Below are positions 54,681 to 64,000 of a stretch of 64,000 nt of DNA, piece by piece (positions within the stretch are counted from its first letter, which is position 1; each line of letters starts with the position of its first letter). The DNA lies in the NCBI RefSeq assembly GCF_020882245.1, contig NC_083599.1, positions 6,014,001-6,078,000 of the forward strand, read 5' to 3'. The notes beneath the pieces are model-generated. The model was not told the origin of the DNA. It saw only the letters and a list, made by a program, of their open reading frames with translations, and did no database searches. Source of the stretch: Rhopalosiphum padi. Lineage: Eukaryota > Arthropoda > Insecta > Hemiptera > Aphididae. A program made the position numbers and the translations under genes.

Positions 54681-57236
54681 TCTCAAAATTTTACCAATTT
54701 TTAAACTTTTAACTTTTTTGAATGACAGTATACATTTTTAAATTTTAAATTTAATATTTCTATGCAGAATATTTTTCTAGAAATTTTGATTATAAAATAT
54801 AATTTATATAAAACCTATAAGTAGTTAATGGTTAAGTGAGTAGCAAATAAGTATATCCCTGCAAAATGTCGGTCTACTAATTTGTTCATTTGAGTTTTGA
54901 ATAAAAAAATACAACGATAAAATTCAGTAGAAAAAATATGATTTTAAATACATTTAATCATCTAAACAACCATTATCAAAAACATCTTTTCGAGAAAATT
55001 GGTATTTATCTTTAAAAAGAATCCTTTGTAGAAATTATGAAAGCGATTTTTCCAGCGTAATCAACTTTTTTAAATTAAAACCGTTTACTCCGGTCGATAA
55101 GAAAATACACTACTTTATATTTATTATACATACTTGTATCATGCACTGTCAGAGAGAATAATAATTTTTTTTACTTTTAAAATTAATTATGTTTACATTT
55201 AATATGAAAATTACTTTTTCGAGTAGTCTCTTCGAAAAAAAAAACGTTTGTATAATACTTACATACAACTTGTTTGATTAATTTGTTTATAGTTTTTATT
55301 ACTTGTTGTGTATAGTTTGCGTCATAACGAAAGCTCTTCGAAAAAAAACTCATGCTTCCAATAGTTTCGACAGCAGCACCACTTAGTATAGTGACTATAC
55401 TTTTAAAATTAGAACTTTCAGTTATTTTTTTCAAAATCCAATTAGTTAGGTACAAGAGTTTGACATTTTTCCATAGTTATTTTGTATTAATAACATTTTA
55501 TTTTTAGGATGGACTTTTCAAGCCATTTTATATTATCTCCAGTAGTGCCTATACAAGATTTACTTTAAGAAATTATTTAAACATTTTATTTTTATATTCT
55601 GTTTATTTATTTATCCTTATATATATATATAATTTCTTTCAGAATGTTGCTCAATGCATTAACGGTTTCGGCTTCTGCTCAATTCTTATTTGTATGTCAA
55701 CTGAAATTCGCCTTAGTACCATCCTTGGTTTTTTTGTGTAGACATTTAATCAACAAAATTAAACTAAACCAATACAAATAACTTTACAATTTATTATTAT
55801 TATTACTATTAATATAATTTTTTTTCAAGATGCTCCGTAAACGTTAGTGCTATACTTCGTTTTTACTTTTTAATAGGCTAGTAGGTAGAATTTTTATATT
55901 TGTTTCACTCTTTTAATTTATAATTCTCAGTTTTTGTTTTTCTGATGTTCAACGGAAGTCTTGTGGAAAGTTGATTAAAATAAAATACGATTTATTGCTT
56001 GAAAAGGACGTATACGTATTATATATATAGGTACGTAGGTACCAGAAAATACCTACGTGTCATTTTAATTTTACACGGACTGTACAATTGTATTTTAAAG
56101 TTAATGATTATTTTTAATGGGTAGATTTTTAGGTAATATGTTTAATGTTTATATGAAACATTACCACTTTATTTTAGTCTATCTAATATTTTTTTGCTAT
56201 GCGACATGAATTTAAACAAAATAGGATTTTTTAGAATGAAAATAACAATATTAATACTAATATAACGATTATGCGTTCAAAAATAATTAATAAATTAATA
56301 AATAACAATACAAATCAAATAAAAAATTTACTCTAAAATTGATTACTAAATCTATTACACATTGGTATTTCAATTTTTCATTGTTTGCATTCATTAATGT
56401 AAAAATTGTGATTAAAATGTATAGTGGTGGACATCAGTGCGGTCGATTTAACTTTTATTATTTTTAAGTATATATGCATGCATACCAAAATCCTTATAAC
56501 AGGTCACTTAAGAACTTTAGCTATTATGTACACCATTGTTTTATAATCTAAAATTAAATCTATAATTAAAAAGAAAAAAAAACAATGAATTATTTTTTAA
56601 CTTTTGTTTTAAAATAAACCTCGGAAAATAGTGTTTATTTAGTGATATTGATAATATTAAATCATATAGTATTATAGATAACATATAGAATTATAATTGT
56701 ATAATAATACACAAATTATAACAAAAATAAAGACTATTTTAATACTACGCTATGGAGAGATATATTGGTGAGTGGATTGGTGGTAAAGATAAATTTGATT
56801 GATACGAAATTATAACATGGGTCCTGAAAAGTACGTCTAAAAAATTCGTAATCAGAATTCGAATTAATTCATTTTTAAAGGAAAAGTGAGAATGAGCATG
56901 CCTGTTGATTATTGGTATTATAGGTCTTCTGCTGCGGGTTATTTCGAATATACGCTGATCGTTCCGTTTGTGAAATTCCGAATACGTTGTTTATCTCGTA
57001 GGTACACATAAACATCTAAAGTTATTCTGCAACATTTCTGCGCAATTATCGCTGTAGCCAATCCTTTTCCGTTACACTCGAACCATGTACGCTTAATATA
57101 TTATAACGAATGTCTCGTTATGTTTCAAAGGATCACAGGCCCCATATAATATTATCGTCATCAAAAGGCGGCGGCCAAATAATAATTTACCGGTATTATA
57201 TTGCTTGCCAAATATTGAATAACGTCGTTTCGTGTG

Positions 57237-57253
57237 TATATATATATATATAT
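57237..57253. repeat. TA microsatellite
   Basis: Uninterrupted TA run following GTGTG. Confidence 0.85.
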
Positions 57254-58317
57254 GTACAATTCGAGACGAAATCTCGTTTTACATTGAACGGTCTACGAAA
57301 AACGTATTATAGATATATACGCACGATTCGTAACTATATACGCGTTTAGCCAATAAAACGCTGTAGGACCGTAAACGTATTTAATATCATATGTTTTCGT
57401 TAGCTTATTAAAAACACAAAATATTTTACGACTTAGGAAAACAACATTGAAATAAATTATTATTTAGAGTTTCGGTTTCAGCCCTGAGCGATAAAAAAAT
57501 ATATGATATATATTGCGAGTTGTTCTGTAAAAATACCCCTTATGAAGGCGCATGAATATAATAATTCACATTGATTATGATTGTTTATTTATACGACAGA
57601 GGTCATTTCTGATGAAAATATAGATACATACATAAATACAATATATTATTATATATTATTCGTTACAATAAATTTTCGAAGAGTACCTATAATTCTATAT
57701 GTACATAGACAGATTTTATAATCAATGTCAGTGGAATATTACTTGTAATAGTTTATACATTTAAAAAAATATATAACTATCTGTATTTTAATTTCTTATT
57801 ATAAATACAAAATTTTTTTTTTTTTATCTATTGGAAACGAATTGAAAACAATTACGCGCAATTTAAATATTATATAGGTATAAAATTAAACGGAAACTAA
57901 CGTCTTAAAAATAATAATAAATAAGATGATTAATATAAAACTAATATTATTACATATTTTCTTTGGATTTTATATATTATATCAATACGCCCGAATCACT
58001 TAATTAACCATAAGAACCATATTTTCATTAATTTATAATTATTTTAACATTTATATTATCATATGGCAATATGAATTTAATTTTAAGAATGAGATCCAAC
58101 CTTTTTTTACTGTAAATTGTTAAGCAGATGTTTTTAATTTAAAAAAAACCTTTAAATTAGGTACATAAAAATTTAAAAATAAAAATAAGTAGCTTCTTAG
58201 TTATTAAAATATTGCACTATAAGGATAATATTCATCTTTAAAAATCATTTATTATACTCTTAAACTATTATTACAAATTGTTTATTTTGATAAATTGATA
58301 TGATTATTAAGATTTTA

Positions 58318-58655
58318 AAATCAACATACCTTCCAAATATCTTCCAAAATCATTAAAATAGATTTCTCAATTCTTAGTACACAAATTTAAATAACTAAAA
58401 AAATACTCGTTTGAATTTTGATTTTAATAATCAAAATGTTCATAAAAATTTTCTACTAAATAATTTAATCAAAATAGTGGTGTTAATATTGAAAAACACA
58501 AGTTTAATTTCCACTGAAATTTTCTAAGTAGATACCTCCTATAATACTTTAAAAATATTATTTTTAAGTTTATTTAAAATCCTAAAAATCGGATTTTTCC
58601 AATATTGAAGAAATAAAAGGGATTAAGCATGCTTTGTGAATTATTGTTCCGTGAG
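58318..58655. mobile_element. Probable MITE copy in the 7.8-kb intron
   Basis: The segment shares ATCTTCCAAA-TCATTA and ACTCGTTTGAATTTTG with the repeat at 46.3 kb. It ends with a family-like AAGCATGCTTTGTGAATTAT, compared with GCATGCTCGGTGAATCAC at 7.8 kb. A similar end, GAGCATGCCTGTTGATTATT, occurs at about 56894. The left border is approximate. Confidence 0.4.
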
Positions 58656-60006
58656 GCAATATATGGTCCATTTCCCTATAGCCTTGTCATATTAATAGTA
58701 TACAATTTTAAATAAAATATTTAATAGACAATTCAATCATTGCGTATCTTGTTATTATTTCATAAACTTTTTTTTTTATGAAATAACGATGTAAATTTTA
58801 AAATAAAACTATTAATTTCGACATTTGCTCGTCGGACGCATCGGTTAAAATCTATCAAATATGGGCATTGATTAATCAAAAAATTAAAAGTTTAAGTAAA
58901 GTTAAAACCTTTCATTTTTTTATCTTAGGTTAATTGACTGTTGAAAAACTATTGTATTTTCATTTTATTTAACAATATTCTATAAGTCAAACATTTAGAA
59001 CAAAATGGAAATTTGAATACAAATTTTAAAAAATATTGACTATGATAAGTTAAATACATAGAAATAAGAACAATATAAAAAATACCTACAAAAATTTCTA
59101 TATAAATTGTTTACATACAATATTTTAAAAATTATGTTTATTTATTAACTTACATACTGCCTATATTTGAAACGTGGAACACCTTTTTATTATTACAAAA
59201 CGAGTAAAAAATGTAATTAACAAGTGTAATACTTAAATATTCAATACGCGTATATTTAGATTAGTAATAAAATATAATAGTACATACTATAACTAACCAA
59301 TCACAGGGAACTTATATAATAGCTAGTAACATATTGATTGGACTGTTTATCGCCATGATTTTGTTAGTTTTTAAAGTAGCTATACCTATATTATGAAATA
59401 TTATTATTTCATATACGAACGTGAAGGTTAAGTTAGGTAGGTGCTAAACTTAGGTTTGCATTCGAAAGTAGTAGTGTACTCATATGTCATAAAAATACAT
59501 TTTTTGATGAATCGTGACTAGATAATGTATAAATTAAGGGCGCACTACGAAGAATTGACATATTACATCCAAATGGAATTTCAATGTAATGTAGGTAAAT
59601 TTTCCAGTTATGCACTTCATTCACCGTGGATGGCTAGTTATACTTATTATTAAGTTTTTATTATTATTAAGCTTTTGTCATAGACATATTATATACATAT
59701 ATATTTATATTAGTGTTGCCTATCGATACGTATTTGTGGGTGCTTATATGTCGAAGAAAACAAAAAAAACCTAAGATTTTGGGAGCGGCTGCATGCTTGC
59801 CCTCGACGTCGCCTCGACCTTGCACATACCTATTTATTAAATAAGTGCATAATATTATACCTTGCACGATATTATATTTTTTCTTATTGTTTTACTTGCT
59901 GCGCCTCTTTAGAATTATTTAGTTTCGATTGTTTAGGGTTTACAAACGTCCATTAGACGATCTGATACGGATCGGATGTATAATATATTGTATTTTATGC
60001 TTCTAG

Positions 60007-60198
60007 ATACGGACAATCAAAGAGTTATAATACATGTAAAAGACGTCAACGACGAGCCTCCGTACTTCATCAACCGACCGCTGCCAATGCAAGCCGTGGT
60101 GCAGTTAAATGCGCCACCGAACACGCCAATATTCACTCTTCAGGCACGCGATCCGGACACCGATCACAGCATACATTACTTCATCGTTAGGGACAGAA
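60007..60198 (+). CDS. CadN: CadN exon: end of EC1 and first half of EC2
   Basis: This internal exon of 192 nt (2 nt, 63 codons, 1 nt) has acceptor TTCTAG and donor GTACGTAT. It encodes the end of EC1 with the calcium-binding linker KDVNDEPPYF (DxND followed by PP), then the first strands of EC2, including the calcium-ligating DPD of LQARDPDTDHSI, ending FIVRDR. It is nearly identical, from memory, to Drosophila N-cadherin, including the run INRPLPMQAVVQLNAPPNTP. The protein is a homophilic adhesion receptor of neurons and mesoderm that signals through beta-catenin. Open reading continues into the intron on both sides by chance; the splice sites and the match to the next exon set the limits. 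Confidence 0.95.
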
Positions 60199-61364
60199 GT
60201 ACGTATCCGACAATAGTCTCGATTAAAATATTAGAGAATATTAGAAAGACTTGTCCATTAATTAGACGGAATTTTTTTTTATTATTTTATAATTTTCATG
60301 ATAAGATTACCAGCGAACAAATCTTATCAATTTTGTTCACTTTACTGATCCTTATATTTTTTAGTACTTATGTTATATATATATATAATATATATAAAAA
60401 TACACAATAAACAAAAAAATACATAAATTTACTGAAAAAATTATATCTGACGGTCATAATACTTTTTTTGCTATGTACCCATTCTTATATTTTTTTATTT
60501 ATAAAAAAATTTTTCCATCATGGAATATAAGTTTACAGTAATTACATGTTATAATATTACAATTTATAAAGATCGTGGTAAAAAAAAATCAATGGTGGTG
60601 ATCACTTTATATATTAAATAATAATAAAAATGTAGAAGTTATTGGAAGATGGACAGTCACAAGGATAGTGATGGACAATGAAAAAGAAATAAATTAAATT
60701 TGTACTTAAAAATACTTACGAATTGCACATAAAATTTTTAAACTTAAAAGTTCGAAAAGCTCTATAAAGTTGGGATAACTTTTTAAAATACATATACGTA
60801 TTGTATTAGTTTTGTTATATTTCTTATATTTTTCTTGAGCCTACACATGCATTTAAATAAATAAATAAATAAATAAAATCATAAAAATAAAATAGGAGTA
60901 ATCAAGGATGAAATAACATACAACATTTGAGTTAATATTTACAAATATTTGAAATATTAACGAATTGTGCATACAATTTTGACATAGACATTACAAATGA
61001 TAAAAAAAAAGTTGGGTTTTTAAAAATTAGTCGTGGTGTAAATTTGTATGGTTAAGTAAAACGGCTGAACTTTCAAACTTACAAACAAACTACTTTCAAT
61101 CAAATATTACATAATAATTATTCAAAAAATGTTAACTAAAGATTTAAAAATTTATAATTTGGATGTCAATAATCTGGCTATTGTGACAAATAAGGCTCGA
61201 GAAACATGGGTGAGAAGAAATTTGAGTGTTAATACCGGGAAGCTCAAAGAAAGCGAAAACCATATAGATTATCATTTTATCAAGCTTTTCAAATTACTTT
61301 TTATGTATTATATATTATTTGTATGATCTTTACGGTATAAATAATATGATTCTTTCGTCAACAG
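60199..61364 (+). other. CadN: CadN intron of 1.2 kb
   Basis: Donor GTACGTAT, acceptor CGTCAACAG. It contains an AAAT tetranucleotide repeat at 60855-60878. No duplicate or alternative copy of either neighbouring exon was seen. Confidence 0.85.
60855..60878. repeat. AAAT microsatellite
   Basis: Six AAAT units in a CadN intron. Confidence 0.9.
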
Positions 61365-61611
61365 CCGGTGGGAGGTTCGAGGTGGACGAGCGGTCAGGTG
61401 TCGTTCGAACCAGAGGAACCGATCCGTTCCAATTGGACATGGAATACGTTTTGTACGTAAAGGCCGAAGACCAGAACGGTAGGATGGATGAACGCCGTTT
61501 TCAGTCGACACCCGAAGAACGTTTATCGATCGTCGGTGGCAAGAGAGCTCCGCAGTTTTACATGCAGTCATATGAAGCGGAAATACCGGAAAATCAAAGA
61601 AAAGACTCCGA
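61365..61611 (+). CDS. CadN: CadN exon: second half of EC2 and EC2-EC3 linker
   Basis: This exon of 247 nt (2 nt, 81 codons, 2 nt) has acceptor CAACAG and donor GTACGTAT. The split codon A|CC gives Thr, producing RDRTGGRFEVDERSGVVRTR. It holds the EC2 strands with QLDMEYVLYVKAEDQNG, then the linker LSIVGGKRAPQFY, then the EC3 opening SYEAEIPEN. The linker has APQFY but no DxNDN, so the usual calcium ligands between repeats are missing. This matches the calcium-free EC2-EC3 linker described for Drosophila N-cadherin, as I recall it, and is therefore conserved design, not damage. The frame is open throughout. Confidence 0.95.
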
Positions 61612-61722
61612 GTACGTATACCTACAGTAGTTTACCTAATCGTCGTGGTTTACGGGGAACAAAAAAAAAATAAATAATCACAAAATGATCTATTTTTAAA
61701 ATATTATTCTTATTTTCTGCAG
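61612..61722 (+). other. CadN: Short CadN intron (111 nt)
   Basis: Donor GTACGTAT, acceptor TTTTCTGCAG. It is the smallest intron in the window. Removing it joins GA|C into Asp in the expected KDSDIIS. Confidence 0.93.
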
Positions 61723-61939
61723 CATAATATCGGTAAAAGCTAAATCGTTTGCTGACCGAGAGATACGTTACACGCTCAAAGCCCAGGGCCAAGGCGCCGG
61801 GACGTTTAATATTGGGCCAACATCTGGTATCGTGAAATTGGCTAAGGAATTGGATTTCGAGGATTTGAGACAACCGCATGTATACTCATTGATCGTCACT
61901 GCTACTGAGGATTCTGGTGGATTTTCAACGTCCGTCGAG
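61723..61939 (+). CDS. CadN: CadN exon: EC3
   Basis: This exon of 217 nt (1 nt, 72 codons) ends in phase 0, with acceptor TTCTGCAG and donor GTATGT. It encodes most of EC3: IISVKAKSFADREIRYTL, GTFNIGPTSGIVKLAKELDF, EDLRQPHVYSLIVTATEDSG and GFSTSVE. Where a typical repeat has DxDxGxN, this one reads SFADREIRY, in line with the calcium-free junction just before it. LDFED stands for the usual LDRE, and ATEDSGG for the ATDxG calcium site that serves the next linker. Very close to the fly protein as remembered. Confidence 0.95.
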
Positions 61940-62604
61940 GTATGTATTGTACACTCTACAGTTTACATTATAATATTATAATATATTAACTTTTATTAAA
62001 TATCATTATTTGAGCTTAAATCAAAAACAAAAAAATATAGTATATAAGTAGGTAAAATATTTTAAAATATCTTTTACACTTATTAACATTAGCCATTAGG
62101 TGAGAGCCGCATAATATACCAATTGCCCTCAAAATTACTTTTTTTTTCATACAAATTCTCATTTGCCCCCAAACTACTTAAAGTAAAATGTTCCAGTTGC
62201 CCTTAACCAAATGTACAACATATTATATATGTGACCTAAGTAAATCATTTGGCGTAAAATAGCGAAGAGGTAAATAAGTAAAGCACGACGTTGTAGACAT
62301 AGCTACCTATATTATAAATATTAAATAATGAAAATAAAAGAATAAATACAATATTTTTAATGATTATAATAAGCATTATTAATACATTATATGTAGGTGT
62401 TTTACTCAAGTGGGAAGATGTATGATTCATTCGGTATAGGTATATCATAGGTGGCTTAACACCAAACAAATAATACTATTTATTAATATTTATTAATTTG
62501 TGCTAACGCGCGTTTAATTATCCGATTTGACCGACCCGAAATACATAATATGTTATTTTACCGATATTAATGTGTCATAACTTACTATTCGCATACATTA
62601 TTAG
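61940..62604 (+). other. CadN: CadN intron of 665 nt with a degenerate tandem motif
   Basis: Donor GTATGT; acceptor TTATTAG with a weak pyrimidine tract. Near 62119-62212 the related words AATTGCCCTCAAAATTAC, CATTTGCCCCCAAACTAC and CAGTTGCCCTTAACC follow at about 33-40 base spacing, probably a transposon relic. Confidence 0.85.
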
Positions 62605-62881
62605 CTCACCATTCGCGTAACGGACGTCAACGACAATGCGCCCAAGTTTGAGCTGCCCGATTACCAGGCACACAACGTGGACGAAGATATCCCTCTTGGA
62701 ACTTCCATACTGAAAGTGAAAGCTATGGACGCAGACTCAGGTGAAAACGCCGAGATCGAGTATCATGTGAGTGACGATCATTTTGCAGTCGATGCTTCAG
62801 GAATCGTCAACAATAACAAGCAACTGGACGCCGACAACAATAACGCGTATTACGAATTCGTTTTGACCGCTAAGGACAAAG
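62605..62881 (+). CDS. CadN: CadN exon: EC3-EC4 linker and most of EC4
   Basis: This exon of 277 nt (92 codons, 1 nt) ends with the G of a Gly codon before donor GTATGG. It begins LTIRVTDVNDNAPKFELPDY, with the canonical calcium-binding linker DVNDNAPKF, then NVDEDIPLGTSILKVKAMDA and DADSGENAEIEY, the full DxDxGxN calcium motif of EC4. It continues VSDDHFAVDASGIVNNNKQL, DADNNNAYYEFVLTAKDK(G). LDADN takes the place of LDRE. The next fly segment, Glu-Pro-Pro-Lys, has no counterpart before base 64000, so the following exon lies outside. Confidence 0.95.
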
Positions 62882-64000
62882 GTATGGTCGTTTTTTATAA
62901 AATTACTTTTAATGAAAATGTATTTTTCTCGTTCAAAAACAATACAACGTTGACTTTCTTTGAAGTCCAGTGGTTCCCAAGAGACAGTCGTTGTCTACTA
63001 GTTTCGATATTTGGGGGGAGAGGTCAGTGGTTGTGGTCGGCCGAACGAAACTCGCGGCAAAAGAATTTTTCTTCATTTTTATGTGTAAAAAAAAACTTGA
63101 AACTGTACACGCGCAGAGAACTTCCACACATATATTATACGAAAAAATAATGGATTTCCCAGATTCAATTTATTCCTATAATTCAAGTCTTAGCTAGGGG
63201 TCTGTGCAGCCTTAATACTAAATGGGAACCACTATAATTTAGACAAAGTATCAAGAACATTTTTTACTTTTCTATATACACGATTATATATTTGATGGGA
63301 TATATTGTTGTTAAAACTATATATTTATATAGTTAAACAAAGTTCGAAATCCGTACACGTCTACCACCACCCGTCAACGACCCTCATATTTTATTGAAAC
63401 AATTATATTTTATCTTCTACGTGTACGACATCCATCACTATTATATGATTATTGCATCCGGCACAATTAATAATATATCGTTATCATCTCGCCTACCAAT
63501 GCAATCGTATAATATAGCAATTGTTACTGTCCAATAGATTTAAGAATATGTAGTCTCGACGAAGAAAACGGATTATAATACCGAACAACAATATAACAGC
63601 GATAAGTCGCTCGACTGTAAATAATAGTGTAAAGCAGTGATGACCAAGTACGGACCGCGATCATTTATAATTAACCGGCCTATCAAAATAATTAAAATTA
63701 AAAAAAATATATATATATATTCTAAAAATGTAACGTCTGTAAAAATATTTCCTATGTCTTATCGTATTATCGTCAGTTACGTTTATTTATACTTAATATT
63801 TATATTTAATTTTATAACAAACAATGTATAACAAATAATTAAATTGATTAGTATACCTATATTAATATGTGCCTAAAACAAAATATAACATTCAATTTAA
63901 AGAATAAATTTATATGACCCGCCGAGAAATTTTTTATTTTTCTATGGCCATCGGTAAAAAATGATTAGTCATCACTGGTATAAAGGTATATAATGTACTT
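62882..64000 (+). other. CadN: CadN intron (5' part; continues beyond window)
   Basis: It begins GTATGG. No exon opening with a Gly-completing dinucleotide followed by Glu-Pro-Pro was found. It contains a hAT-like MITE near its end and is otherwise AT-rich. Confidence 0.8.
63627..63985. mobile_element. hAT-like MITE with 8-bp target duplication
   Basis: The element (63635-63977, 343 bp) starts CAGTGATGACCAAGTACGG; its right end read inward is CAGTGATGACTAAT. It is flanked by GTGTAAAG and GTATAAAG, an 8-bp duplication with one difference. CAGTG-type ends, a sub-terminal CGGACCGCG and an 8-bp duplication are typical of hAT elements. No transposase; non-autonomous. Confidence 0.75.

Larger units (their letters stand above)
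52245..60006 (+). other. CadN: CadN intron of 7.8 kb
   Basis: It begins GTGAGTAT and ends in TTCTAG. AT-rich, with T runs (53142-53156) and MITE or relic sequence near 54.6, 56.9 and 58.3 kb. No further exon is needed, because the exons on either side join in frame to the expected protein. A GC-rich spot at 59778-59826 (GGGAGCGGCTGCATGCTTGC) looks like a transposon relic. Confidence 0.8.

Noticed and set aside
60199..60410. Continuous frame running past the EC2 exon
   Set aside because: The match to N-cadherin stops at the GTACGT donor, and the next residues (Thr-Gly-Gly-Arg-Phe) are supplied by the exon at 61365.
60199..62604. Possible duplicated, mutually exclusive exons as known elsewhere in fly CadN
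   Set aside because: I read the three introns between these exons and found no second copy of a cadherin half-repeat.
62677..63150. Continuous frame running from the EC4 exon past 62881
   Set aside because: Cadherin similarity stops exactly at the GTATGG donor after Lys-Asp-Lys-Gly; the rest is intron read-through.
1..64000. CRISPR arrays, operons, ribosome binding sites, tRNA or rRNA genes
   Set aside because: The window is animal nuclear DNA. No regularly spaced direct repeats, cloverleaf genes or rRNA segments were recognised.

Overview
This is AT-rich insect genomic DNA. Its composition suggests an aphid or close relative: abundant TAGGTACCTA-like and TAATAATATTATA-like words, CpG-rich patches set in a background of roughly 70% A+T, and many small inverted-repeat DNA transposons. 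The species assignment is an inference from composition and gene content, not a database result.

The one clear gene is the insect classical N-cadherin, CadN, on the plus strand. Only an internal part of it lies here. Five coding exons splice in frame: a 9-nt microexon at 52236-52244, then 60007-60198, 61365-61611, 61723-61939 and 62605-62881. Together they give 942 coding nt, about 314 codons. They cover the end of the first extracellular cadherin (EC) repeat of the mature protein, all of EC2 and EC3, and most of EC4. EC numbering and the fly comparison are from memory of the Drosophila protein. The exons encoding the signal peptide, prodomain and most of EC1 must lie upstream of base 1; the rest of the ectodomain, the membrane segment and the catenin-binding tail lie beyond base 64000.

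Bases 1-52235 therefore read as the 3' part of one very long intron, or as intron plus intronic regulatory DNA. I found no coding exon in it. It holds CpG-rich patches near 6.6-7.1, 8.9-9.9, 17.5-18.6 and 28.7-29.3 kb. The largest, at 17.5-18.6 kb, also carries a GA repeat and looks like a promoter or enhancer. The intron also carries a decayed LINE reverse-transcriptase fragment at 35.2-35.5 kb and several small non-autonomous DNA transposons: a Mutator-like element with a 9-bp target duplication, a pogo/Tigger-like element, a family with ACAGGGTGATTCAC-type ends, and a long foldback near 14.2 kb. A hAT-like MITE sits in the last intron.

The most interesting item is the 9-nt microexon. It is isolated between introns of more than 52 kb and 7.8 kb. 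Its acceptor has a long pyrimidine tract followed by a TGC just before the AG, the arrangement known for SRRM4/eMIC-dependent neural microexons. Including or skipping it keeps the reading frame and would exchange Gly-Val-Lys-Tyr for a single residue (Asp if the upstream exon ends in G) in EC1, so it is a candidate for regulated splicing of a neuronal adhesion receptor.
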